From an uncultured Prevotellaceae bacterium (GTDB lineage Bacteria > Bacteroidota > Bacteroidia > Bacteroidales > Bacteroidaceae): a stretch of 64,000 nucleotides of DNA. Shown here in pieces: positions 33,972 through 41,899 of this stretch. The first letter of the stretch is position 1. Every line of letters starts with the position of its first letter. The DNA lies in contig CALEPV010000044.1 of assembly GCA_937910905.1 (NCBI GenBank), positions 8,602-72,601 on the forward strand, read 5' to 3'. Below the pieces are notes generated by a model. The model saw only the letters and a program-made list of their open reading frames with translations. It was not told the DNA's origin and ran no database searches. The translations under genes were made by a program, and so were the position numbers.

Positions 33972-34016
33972 GTTATTGTGAATTGTGAAGTATGAATTGT
34001 GAATTATCAATTAGAC
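33972..34016 (-). repeat. AATTCAC/AATTGT short repeat between genes
   Basis: On the coding strand AATTGATAATTCACAATTC and ATACTTCACAATTCACAAT fill the 35 bases between the PKD-like stop and the thioredoxin start. The first unit supplies the stop codon TGA. Same class as 2331-2372. Confidence 0.75.
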
Positions 34017-35626
34017 ATTGTGTACTTCCAAGCCATGTCCTTGACTTTCCCTGGAATAGAGTATGTGTAGCTTGTGCTGGTGTCCAGCTCGCCACTGGCC
34101 GCATTGATGCGGTACTGATAGATACGCCCTTCGCGAGTTGCATCGTTCCAAGTGGCTATGTGCACGACGTTGTCGGCCGATGGCATGATGTTGGTGGCGT
34201 AGAATGTGTTGTAATACTTGGTCAGCCGGATGCAGGTGATTACTTCTGCCTCGCTGCCTGTCTGCCACGCCACTTCAGCAGGCAGGCCGCTGTCGTAGGC
34301 AAAGTTGTAGAGGGTGCTGCCTGCAGCATAGTAGATGTAGCTGCCCACATTGCTTGCAGCTATGGATGTAGCTTCTGCCACATCGGGGCACAACTGGCTC
34401 ATGTCGTACAGTCCTACGCCGATGGCAGTGTTGTCGGGTGCCGACGATGAGAAGTTAGCTACAGCCAGCCATCGCTTCGGGCCGCCAGTCATCAGCATAT
34501 AGTCGTAGGGAAGCAGTCGGTCGCTGCCTGTGCCCCAGTCGCCCATGAGCAGCGTCATCCCGGTGTTGTTGACATCGAAGGCCGCTATGTCCGTGTCCTG
34601 TGCGGCGAAGGGCTCCAGCTGTGCAGATTCGAATGGCGAGTATAGGAACCGCTTGTTGGTCTGGTCGTACACCACCACACCATAGTTCAGCGGTGCTGCG
34701 AGCTCTGCGTTCCATGCGGCTAGTTCCCCTATGTTGTCACCGTACTTGGCAATGCCGAAGCGGCTCTCGCGCTCCCCTGTGGTGCTCATGAAGTATGTGT
34801 TGGTATATACTCTGTTGTCGTTGATCAGTATTTCCGAGTTCTGTCCCGAAATGCCGCCGTTGCCGTGATGACTGTACCATAGCGGTGCCTGCTGCGCGGG
34901 CGCTGTGTTGAAGAAATTGCTGAAGCCCATCACCTGCTCTATGCCAGAGTCCGACACACCGACAAGAGTGCTGTCGGTGCAGAGCCCCACGATGTTGTGC
35001 CCTGCCAGTGAGACCGCTATGTCCATGCAGCGTATAGGGTTGCCGGGCAAGTAATTGCCATTGGTCAGCTGGTAGAGGTTGACGTAGACACGGCTGTTGG
35101 TAGCATAGCTTTTTGTCCAGGGATTGATGATAAGTGCCAGGTCGGAGCTGTGGGGGCGATCGTTCCGCTCGTAGATAGCCATCCAGCCGCCATCCAGCGC
35201 CTCGCCCACGGTGACGTTTGTGCGGAAGTACTGCTGCAGGCCGTTGGCGCGGTTTGTCACTGTCAGCTGGACGTAGTAGCTGCCACCCGTTCTGTTTATC
35301 TGTGCTTTCAGGTGACGTTCATGCCCGATGGTGTCTGTCTGAAGACTTGTGCCGGCCCCAGCCACGGCGCTGTAGATAGTCCATTGGTAGGAGAGTGCAG
35401 CACTGTCGGTGTCTGTCACCAGCTGGTCGTTGAGGTACACGTTTGGCTTGAGCGTCAGTGAATCGAAACGGGTTATGGCATAGTTGGTCAGTATGCCTGT
35501 GCCGGCCGTGTCTATCCTGATTTCGTCCACTTCGTGATAGTCGTAGTTGCCCAGGTCCTCATAGCATGAGGATAGTGCCAGTGCGAAGATGCACGATGTG
35601 AGTATTCTGATATGTGAATTATACAT
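34007..35626 (-). CDS. PKD-like family lipoprotein
   Basis: A 539-residue surface lipoprotein, start at the ATG of 35626, lipidated Cys at about residue 21 (LALSSC), then YEDLGNYDY, the hallmark N-terminus of the Bacteroidetes PKD-like lipoprotein family. The middle has beta-sandwich PKD-type repeats (about 45-160), the rest a beta-propeller-like region. In other Bacteroidetes these genes accompany SusC, SusD and DUF4843 genes, as here. Ligand unknown. Confidence 0.85.
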   Translation of the reverse strand: MYNSHIRILTSCIFALALSSCYEDLGNYDYHEVDEIRIDTAGTGILTNYAITRFDSLTLKPNVYLNDQLVTDTDSAALSYQWTIYSAVAGAGTSLQTDTIGHERHLKAQINRTGGSYYVQLTVTNRANGLQQYFRTNVTVGEALDGGWMAIYERNDRPHSSDLALIINPWTKSYATNSRVYVNLYQLTNGNYLPGNPIRCMDIAVSLAGHNIVGLCTDSTLVGVSDSGIEQVMGFSNFFNTAPAQQAPLWYSHHGNGGISGQNSEILINDNRVYTNTYFMSTTGERESRFGIAKYGDNIGELAAWNAELAAPLNYGVVVYDQTNKRFLYSPFESAQLEPFAAQDTDIAAFDVNNTGMTLLMGDWGTGSDRLLPYDYMLMTGGPKRWLAVANFSSSAPDNTAIGVGLYDMSQLCPDVAEATSIAASNVGSYIYYAAGSTLYNFAYDSGLPAEVAWQTGSEAEVITCIRLTKYYNTFYATNIMPSADNVVHIATWNDATREGRIYQYRINAASGELDTSTSYTYSIPGKVKDMAWKYTMSN

Positions 35627-35661
35627 TCTTGAAGTGTAAAGTGTCCCTTCGGGCCGAGCGG

Positions 35662-36453
35662 TCAATAGCTAAAGGTCACCAACTGGCCGAACTCATCGGT
35701 AAGCGGAGAGTCGTGGGTGGCGTTGTACTGGGCAAGGTCCAGCTGTATCTGCTGCTGTAGCTGTACGGCGTAGGCCGCAGATATGGTATTTGTCTCTTCG
35801 TTGTATGCGGGTAGGGAACCCATTGACGTCTGTATATAGAAGTCAACAAGTCCCAGGTGCTCAATCATAAACTGGTATTTGACGCGGCTGTATGAACCGA
35901 AGTAGCGTGACAGCGGCAGGAATATCAGCATGTCGTTGCGCACGGGCACACTATCCCAGTTGTCAGGCTTGGCCAGGTAGTTTTTTACTTGCACGGTGAA
36001 CACCTGATGGTTCTCTGTTCCGATGTCAAAGTCGCTGTTCTGCACCATGCGGAACTGCACAACGCCATCGCTGGTGGTGAACAGGTCGGCATGGGGTAGC
36101 CGCTGTGTGTTGAAATGTACCTGGAAGGTACCGCCAATGGCGCCAGCCGGTATCGTGTACTCCTCTGTGCGTACTGTGGGTGCTACCGTTTCGGCATCGG
36201 GCCCTGTTACCTCAAGCTGGAATGTGCGGTCGTGGTGGGCTGGCATACCAGTTATCTCTGCATAGAAGGTGACAGCACCTTCCTCGTAGGCATAGGAGTA
36301 GTTGTATGTCACATGGTCGTATACAATGCCGGATGCCGTACCTACCCAGATGTTCAGCTGGGTGAGGTCGGTGTGGTAGGTAGGCACCTCCTGATGCTGG
36401 CACGCTGAGCTGGCGAGCATGAGCAGGATTATATAGCATATTGTTTGTTTCAT
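35662..36453 (-). CDS. DUF4843-family lipoprotein
   Basis: A 263-residue lipoprotein with lipidated Cys18 (MLASSAC) followed by a beta-rich region; the arrangement Y-x-Y-x-Y-x-x-x-x-G-x-V-T-F and the C-terminal DLAQYNATHDSPLTDEFG agree with DUF4843, a family nearly always encoded beside SusCD pairs. It lies 5 bases after the SusD gene and 35 bases before the PKD-like gene. Function unknown; probably part of the surface complex. Confidence 0.85.
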   Translation of the reverse strand: MKQTICYIILLMLASSACQHQEVPTYHTDLTQLNIWVGTASGIVYDHVTYNYSYAYEEGAVTFYAEITGMPAHHDRTFQLEVTGPDAETVAPTVRTEEYTIPAGAIGGTFQVHFNTQRLPHADLFTTSDGVVQFRMVQNSDFDIGTENHQVFTVQVKNYLAKPDNWDSVPVRNDMLIFLPLSRYFGSYSRVKYQFMIEHLGLVDFYIQTSMGSLPAYNEETNTISAAYAVQLQQQIQLDLAQYNATHDSPLTDEFGQLVTFSY

Positions 36454-36458
36454 TGTGA

Positions 36459-37895
36459 TTATTTATTGTCATTTCTCTGCGCGGCCTCTGTCTCGGTGAT
36501 AGGCAGCGGGAATGTGTATAGCTTCTCCTCTACGGCGTCAACTTCCGGGTAGCCGGGTATGGTGCGCTTGTTCAGGCGCTTGTAGAGGAAGAACAGCTGA
36601 CCTTCGCCTATGAACTCGCGGCGGTATTCTGCCATGAGTGCACTCTCGAAGTCGGCCGGCATCGTTGCAAGTCGTGTTAGGTTGCGTGCGATACGCAACT
36701 CGTTGAGAGCATCCAGCGCTCCACTGTCGTCGCCGTTGCGCCATAGTACCTCACTTCGCACGAGATACATCTCCGACACTCGCATGAGCGGCATCTTGTA
36801 GTTGTAGTATGTGCCGCCGCTGGTCGTGTCGTACTTGCGCAGGTAGCGGTTGTTGGCGGTGCTGCCAGAGCCGCTCCGGAAGAGGAATGTGTAGCGATAG
36901 TCGCGTGTGGCGCGGTCGAAATAGTCTAACAGGCGGTCGCGTGTCACGGCAAAGCTGCTGGAACTGCCTTCGCTGAAGTATTTGTCGGCAATGTCGGCCT
37001 TGAGCGTAAGGTTGTTGAGTGCAAACAGTTGCTCTGTGGCTAAGGACAGATCTGTGCCCAGCTGGAGGCTCGTGGATGTTGCCCACGGGAAGAGCTGCGA
37101 CTGTATCACCTCGTTGGCTGCCGTGAGTGCTCGTTCATAATCGCCCATCCATAGGTACACACGGGTTTGCAGGGCTTTGACGGCGTAGTAGTTTAGGTGC
37201 AGCTGCCGGTTGAGCAGATAGCCGTTGTCGTCCGATTCCGTAATCTCACGTCCCGTGACGAGCGGGTCGGATAGCCGTAACAGAGCCTCGGCAGCATTCA
37301 GGTCGCTGAGCACGGCATTGGCTACCTGCTCAACCGTGAGCTGTGGGAATACGCGGTATGACAGCGCCGTGCTATAAGGTATGGACGGCTGCTCCTTGTT
37401 GACTGCATAGCTCACACCGAACAGACGCAGGAGGTCAAAGTGCAGGAACGCCCTCAGAGCCAGCGCCTCACCCTTGATGACATTGTAGTTGTCGGTAGAG
37501 AATATGGACGGCTTGTCGTCTATGTGTGCCAGCAGATTGTTGGTGTTGGCTATGCCGCTATAGCTGTTCGACCAGATGTTGCGTATGTACATGGTGGGGT
37601 AGGTGGCATCGTAGTCGTAGGTCGCGGCGTTGTCGTACTGTGCAGCGCTGTAGTAGTCCCACTCGCGCCCCAGCACTCCGATGAAACCGAAGGTGAGCTC
37701 CTTCGCGTAGGTCTTGCTGCTGACCATAGACGAGTAGACGCCCGCCAGTGCCTCCTTGAAGCCGCTTTCCTTCTCGAAGAGCTCCGTGTCCTCCACCTGC
37801 GAGCGCGGCTGCACGTCCAGCCATGAGTTGCAGCTGGTCAGCAAGAACGATAGCAGGAGGGCAATTATATAATGTATGCGAATGGATGATATCAT
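36459..37895 (-). CDS. SusD/RagB-family lipoprotein
   Basis: A 478-residue surface lipoprotein, start at the ATG of 37895, lipidated Cys22 (LLTSC) followed by NSWLDVQPRSQVEDTELF, a classic SusD N-terminus. TPR-like helices follow, with GEALALRAFLHFDLLRLFG at about residues 145-163. It is the ligand-binding partner of the SusC protein encoded just upstream (33 bases). This SusD is of the subtype that goes with DUF4843 and PKD-like partners. Confidence 0.93.
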   Translation of the reverse strand: MISSIRIHYIIALLLSFLLTSCNSWLDVQPRSQVEDTELFEKESGFKEALAGVYSSMVSSKTYAKELTFGFIGVLGREWDYYSAAQYDNAATYDYDATYPTMYIRNIWSNSYSGIANTNNLLAHIDDKPSIFSTDNYNVIKGEALALRAFLHFDLLRLFGVSYAVNKEQPSIPYSTALSYRVFPQLTVEQVANAVLSDLNAAEALLRLSDPLVTGREITESDDNGYLLNRQLHLNYYAVKALQTRVYLWMGDYERALTAANEVIQSQLFPWATSTSLQLGTDLSLATEQLFALNNLTLKADIADKYFSEGSSSSFAVTRDRLLDYFDRATRDYRYTFLFRSGSGSTANNRYLRKYDTTSGGTYYNYKMPLMRVSEMYLVRSEVLWRNGDDSGALDALNELRIARNLTRLATMPADFESALMAEYRREFIGEGQLFFLYKRLNKRTIPGYPEVDAVEEKLYTFPLPITETEAAQRNDNK

Positions 37896-37928
37896 ATTCG
37901 TCAGGTACAAGTTACAGATGTGCGATGC

Positions 37929-40900
37929 TTAGAACGTTGCTGTCACCGAGAGTGAGAATGTGCGGGCATAGGGGTAGTTGAGGCCGCGCTCGGCACGCAC
38001 GGTGCTCAGGTGGAACACATCGTTCATGTAGGCCGTCACACGCAGCCGCTCCAGCTGCGACCGCTGCAGCCATGCTGTATGCTTGAAGTCGTAGTATAGC
38101 GACAGGCTTGTGAAGTCGAGCATGTTGTTGCGCTGTATGAAGCGTGTGGAGGCATAGGTCGTGGTGGGGTTGGCAGAGATATGCTTGTAGAGGGCTATGT
38201 CGCCAATGGCGTTCCACGAATCGGAGAACACACGGCGGTCAACGTTGTAGGCCACGTTGACGTTCTCCACGCGGTCTACGAGTGTCTGGTTGTAGAGGTC
38301 GCCGCCCAGCTGGTAGCTGAATAGGGCGCTGAGCCCAACTCCCTGGTACTCGCCGTTGAGCCCGAATGTGCCGTGCACCTTGGGGTTGGAGTCGCCGGCT
38401 ATGATGTAGTCGTCTGTGGTGTAGTTGAAGGTCGTTGTGCCGTCTTTCTTCTCGAAGAGCTCACGCCCGGTGGCAGGGTCGATGCCCAGTGAGCGTACTG
38501 CCCATATAGCCGTCATGGATTGCCCTTCGGCATAGCGTATGATGGGCGATGTGGTGGCGTTGGCATCCTGCTCGCGGTTGAATGAGCTCAGCGCGTCGCT
38601 GATCTTGGTCACCTTGTTCACATTGTGGGCCACACTGCCCGTGAGACTCACGAATGACTGCCCGCGCTGGTAGACACGCCAGCTCAGTGTCGCCTCCACA
38701 CCGCGGTTCTGCACATTGCCCAGGTTCTCCATATAGCTGGTGAAACCCGTGGATGTCGGGAGGGACATCGAGATGAGGGCATCGTGTGTACGGCTGTCGT
38801 AGTAGTCGAAGCGGAGGTTGAGCTTGTTCTGCACGCTGAGGTCGAGGCCTGCGGTGAAATCGCCCGTCTGCTGCCATTTCAGTACTGGGTTGGGCATACC
38901 CATGAGGTAGGCGCCGGAGATGTTGTCGTACACTATGCTGTCGTAGAACTTGTAGGTCGCCTTGGCCTGATAGGGCGAGAAGTTCTGATTACCTGTCAGA
39001 CCGTATGTGGCGCGGAGCTTCAGCAGGCTCAGCCAGGGAGCGGCATTGCGCATGAAGCTCTCGCGGTGTACGTTCCAGCCTGCACCTGTGCTCCAGAATG
39101 TGCCCCAGCGGTTGTCGGCTCCGAACACCGACGAACCGTTGAAACGAAGGCTCAGGTCCAGCAGATAGCGCTCGTCGTAGGAGTAGTTGGCTGCGCCGAT
39201 GAAGCCCAGCTGCCGCGTGCGGCTCTCGTTACCGCTGGGCGTACCGCCTTCGGCATACTGCCGGGCGAAGGTGATGTGGTCAACGTGGTTGTTCAGGAAT
39301 CCCCAAGCCGTCATGCCAGCCTCGTCGGAGGTGCTTGACTGCAGGGAGTAGGCAGCATTGGCCAGCAGTAGATGCTTGTCCCAGCGGTGAGAGTAGTTGG
39401 CTGTGGCGTCGACGGTGATGCTGTTGCGCTCTCCATTGTTGATGTAGTAGCTGCCCCGCTGGAAGTACCTCTCACCTGTCCACTCGGTGAAGCGTGTATG
39501 GTCGCCGGGATAAAAGTCCTCGCGGCGGTTGTTCTGGTGAGTATAGCCTATGCGTGCCGTGAGGCGCAAGTCCTCTATGGGGCGGTATTCGAGGTAGAAG
39601 TTCTCTGTGATTTCTGTGTATGTGGAGAAGTTCTTGGTGCCTATGGATGCGTTGTACAGCGGATTGTAGTATGTGAGCACGCTGCCGCTCGCGCCAGGCG
39701 TGGTGTATGTGCCCAGCACCTTGCGTATGTTGCCGTTCTCGTCGGTAGGCGAGAAGTAGGGGTTTACGGACACATAGTCGCCAAAGGTGCCGTAGGGGCT
39801 GTCGTCGGCACGGTTCTGCACCACCGACAGCGAGTTGCGCAGCAGCCATTGCTTGTAGCGGTAGGACAGGTTGATGTTGCCCGACACGGTGTTGCGACCC
39901 GACTGCTTCATCACGCCCGATACCTGGTTGTAGGCCAGGGTGGCCGAGTAGCGCAGCTCCTGCGTGCCTCCCTCAGCGTAGGCTGTGTGCTTCTGCCCGA
40001 CGCTGGTGCGCAGCGGCTGCGACAGCCAGTAGGTGTCCACTCCGCGTGCTATGCTGGTCGCTATCGCATTGCGCTGCTCTGCAAGCAGGGCCTGATAGTA
40101 TGGGATGTTGGAGCTGTAGCGGCCTGCGTTGGTCTCCACGCTGAGCTTCTCTGCGGCATCGCAGAGATTGTAGGATGTGAGGTCGGGAGCCTCTATGCTC
40201 AGGTCGCCGGTATAGGTGATGCGCAGACGGCCTGCCTCGGGAGCTATGGTCTCAATGACTATCACGCCATTGCTGGCCTTGGAGCCATAGATGGCCTTGG
40301 CTGCTCCGTCCTTCAGTATCGTGACGCTCTTGATGCGGTTTATGTCGAGGTCGAACACCGTCTGCTGCGAAGTCTCGAAGCCGTCCAGTATGAAGAGCGG
40401 TGCATTGGGGTTGCCGCTGTAGTCGCCTTGCAGCCCGCTGAACGAGGCGTTGCCGCGCAGAGTGATGTCGGCCAGGTTGTTAGGGTTGGAACCCTCAAGG
40501 CTGTTCATGTCGATGACGAACGACGGGTCGAGGGCTTGCAGGGCCTTGAGCACGTTCTGGTTGGTCACCAGCTTCAGATCCTCCTGCGTGTAGGACGGTG
40601 CCGAGCCTGTGAAGGTGGACGACTTGTAGTCGAACAGACCTGTCACCACCACCTCGCTGACCTCACCGTTGTCCTGCATGGTGATGTGCAGGTCGGTGTG
40701 GTTGCGCTTGCCGTCGAAGCGGCGTGTGATGGTGTGCATACCTACGTAGCTGAAGTCTACTGTCAGTTCGCGGCCTTTGGGCAGCACCAGCGTGAAGTGC
40801 CCGTCGATATCGGCCACAGCACCGCCCCCGGTTTCGCGCACGCGTATGTTGGCTCCGCTGAGCGGCTCTCCCTGTGTGTCGGTGATGGTGCCTTGAATGA

Positions 40901-41111
40901 TGAACTCATTCGTCCGTATGGCGGTCGGTGGAAGCTGTGGAGTCACGGTGGACATGGGCACCGACGGCCTTGCCGTCGTCACCGTGGTGTCAGCTGGTGC
41001 TTCCACAGCCCTCCCCTCCCCAGGGAGGAGCCGGGGATAGGCTTCTGCTTGCCCTATAGCCAGTAGGAATAGTCCTGATATAATAGTGTGTCTTGCGCCT
41101 GTGTGCAGCAT
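37929..41111 (-). CDS. SusC/RagA-family TonB-linked outer-membrane transporter
   Basis: A 1060-residue transporter. It has a signal peptide (to about residue 24), then a Pro/Arg/Thr-rich spacer partly encoded by a G+C-rich repeat. Next is a carboxypeptidase-regulatory-like domain (about 70-145: IIQGTITDTQGEPLSGANIR), a plug (about 155-300) and a beta barrel ending in SLSVTATF. It is the first gene of the six-gene leftward operon. The substrate cannot be read from sequence; the lack of glycosidases or polysaccharide lyases in the operon argues against an ordinary glycan locus. Confidence 0.94.
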   Translation of the reverse strand: MLHTGARHTIISGLFLLAIGQAEAYPRLLPGEGRAVEAPADTTVTTARPSVPMSTVTPQLPPTAIRTNEFIIQGTITDTQGEPLSGANIRVRETGGGAVADIDGHFTLVLPKGRELTVDFSYVGMHTITRRFDGKRNHTDLHITMQDNGEVSEVVVTGLFDYKSSTFTGSAPSYTQEDLKLVTNQNVLKALQALDPSFVIDMNSLEGSNPNNLADITLRGNASFSGLQGDYSGNPNAPLFILDGFETSQQTVFDLDINRIKSVTILKDGAAKAIYGSKASNGVIVIETIAPEAGRLRITYTGDLSIEAPDLTSYNLCDAAEKLSVETNAGRYSSNIPYYQALLAEQRNAIATSIARGVDTYWLSQPLRTSVGQKHTAYAEGGTQELRYSATLAYNQVSGVMKQSGRNTVSGNINLSYRYKQWLLRNSLSVVQNRADDSPYGTFGDYVSVNPYFSPTDENGNIRKVLGTYTTPGASGSVLTYYNPLYNASIGTKNFSTYTEITENFYLEYRPIEDLRLTARIGYTHQNNRREDFYPGDHTRFTEWTGERYFQRGSYYINNGERNSITVDATANYSHRWDKHLLLANAAYSLQSSTSDEAGMTAWGFLNNHVDHITFARQYAEGGTPSGNESRTRQLGFIGAANYSYDERYLLDLSLRFNGSSVFGADNRWGTFWSTGAGWNVHRESFMRNAAPWLSLLKLRATYGLTGNQNFSPYQAKATYKFYDSIVYDNISGAYLMGMPNPVLKWQQTGDFTAGLDLSVQNKLNLRFDYYDSRTHDALISMSLPTSTGFTSYMENLGNVQNRGVEATLSWRVYQRGQSFVSLTGSVAHNVNKVTKISDALSSFNREQDANATTSPIIRYAEGQSMTAIWAVRSLGIDPATGRELFEKKDGTTTFNYTTDDYIIAGDSNPKVHGTFGLNGEYQGVGLSALFSYQLGGDLYNQTLVDRVENVNVAYNVDRRVFSDSWNAIGDIALYKHISANPTTTYASTRFIQRNNMLDFTSLSLYYDFKHTAWLQRSQLERLRVTAYMNDVFHLSTVRAERGLNYPYARTFSLSVTATF
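41006..41040 (-). repeat. G+C-rich palindrome translated in the SusC gene
   Basis: CTCCCCTCCC and GGGAGGAGCCGGGG pair around a short centre. Read in frame it gives PRLLPGEGRAVE, located directly after the signal peptide. Confidence 0.55.
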
Positions 41112-41139
41112 GTACTAATGCTCTCATGTTTCCTTCGCA

Positions 41140-41147
41140 CAAAGGTA
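41140..41147 (-). promoter_or_regulatory. -7 element of the SusC operon
   Basis: TACCTTTG on the minus strand, 29 bases before the SusC ATG. The -33 element is unclear. Confidence 0.55.
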
Positions 41148-41234
41148 CGGAGTTTCGCAGTACACGTGGATAACATAATTAAGGTATTTTTGCATTTCGC
41201 CCCAAAATACCATAAATATGCGATGCGCACAATG

Positions 41235-41269
41235 AAAAAGAGTGCCGAACCTCACCGGCCCAGCACTCT
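41235..41269 (-). terminator. Rho-independent terminator upstream of the SusC operon
   Basis: On the minus strand AGAGTGC and GCACTCT pair (with an inner CCGG..CGG stem) and are followed by TTTTTC. It would end leftward RNA coming from the small-peptide and large secreted-protein genes. Confidence 0.75.
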
Positions 41270-41326
41270 CACAACTTTTACTACTCTATATATAGTTGCT
41301 ATCTATAGAGCCAAACGAAATTAGGG

Positions 41327-41371
41327 TTTCAGGTTTTAGGTTTCAGGTTTCAAGTTTCAGGTTTCAGGTTT
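41327..41371. repeat. TTTCAGG heptamer repeat
   Basis: About six units of TTTCAGG / TTTCAAG / TTTTAGG in tandem, directly before two BIME-like units. Same period as the TTAAAGG repeat at 49155 and the TTTCACC repeat at 62665. Confidence 0.8.
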
Positions 41372-41496
41372 CAAGGGTGCCCCTGTAAGGGGCAAATATA
41401 CTAGCCCAGGGGCTTGCCCCTGTGGATAGGGGACCAATGGTTCAAGGGCGCCCCTGTAAGGGGCAAATATATTAGCCCAGGGGCTTGCCCCTGTGG
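41372..41496. repeat. Two 54-base BIME-like double-hairpin units
   Basis: Bases 41372-41425 and 41443-41496 differ at two positions. Each contains GCCCCTGTAAGGGGC and AGGGGCTTGCCCCT hairpins joined by AAATATATTAGCCC. They are related in layout to 27898-27941. The rest of 41497-41577 (ACCATTAACCAAGAACCATG words) is another short repeat. Confidence 0.85.
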
Positions 41497-41577
41497 TCGG
41501 GGTGACATTTTCCCATCTGGGCGCAGCCAACCATTAACCAAGAACCATGAACCGTGAACCATTAATCGTGAACCAAT

Positions 41578-41751
41578 TCAGTTGCTCCAATCATCGTCCC
41601 AGACGGAGTAGTGCTGCTGGCTGGTTACATCTTCCTTGACGTACTGTGATTCAGTCGTCTTGCTTGCATCTACAGTGAGCGATGTGGCCACCACGGTTTC
41701 CGTGAGGATGCGGGTGACACGAACGGCGGGAATCTGATATATCTTTTTCAT
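41578..41751 (-). CDS. Small 57-residue protein of MKKxYxxPxV type
   Basis: Start at the ATG of 41751: MKKIYQIPAVRVTRILTETV, then VATSLTVDASK and an acidic C-terminus, SVWDDDWSN. Short proteins beginning MKKxYxxPxxxV and ending in Asp/Trp occur repeatedly beside secreted-protein genes in Bacteroidales; their role is unknown. It lies 148 bases after the large secreted-protein gene. It has no signal peptide or membrane segment. A peptide-precursor role is possible but no processing enzyme is nearby. Confidence 0.6.
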   Translation of the reverse strand: MKKIYQIPAVRVTRILTETVVATSLTVDASKTTESQYVKEDVTSQQHYSVWDDDWSN

Positions 41752-41763
41752 AGTCGTAAACAT

Positions 41764-41899
41764 TTTATGATTTCTATTTCTTCACACGAATGACCATAAA
41801 TATAATCCATTAATGACCATAAATCATTTATGAACAATTCCTGAAACACTATTCATGGACATTCGCGTGAAAATTGTATATTTCAATATTTTACATACA
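41764..41899. other. A+T-rich gap with paired direct repeats
   Basis: AATGACCATAAAT occurs at 41789-41801 and 41812-41824, 23 bases apart, in a very A+T-rich stretch upstream of the small gene. This could be a regulator site; no -7 element is seen. Confidence 0.4.

Noticed and set aside
39372..41066. Long open frame opposite the SusC gene (564 codons, plus strand)
   Set aside because: It is the mirror of a well-supported SusC coding sequence and has no domain, start context or promoter. Other antisense frames, such as 17689-18816 and 47510-48550, were dropped for the same reason.
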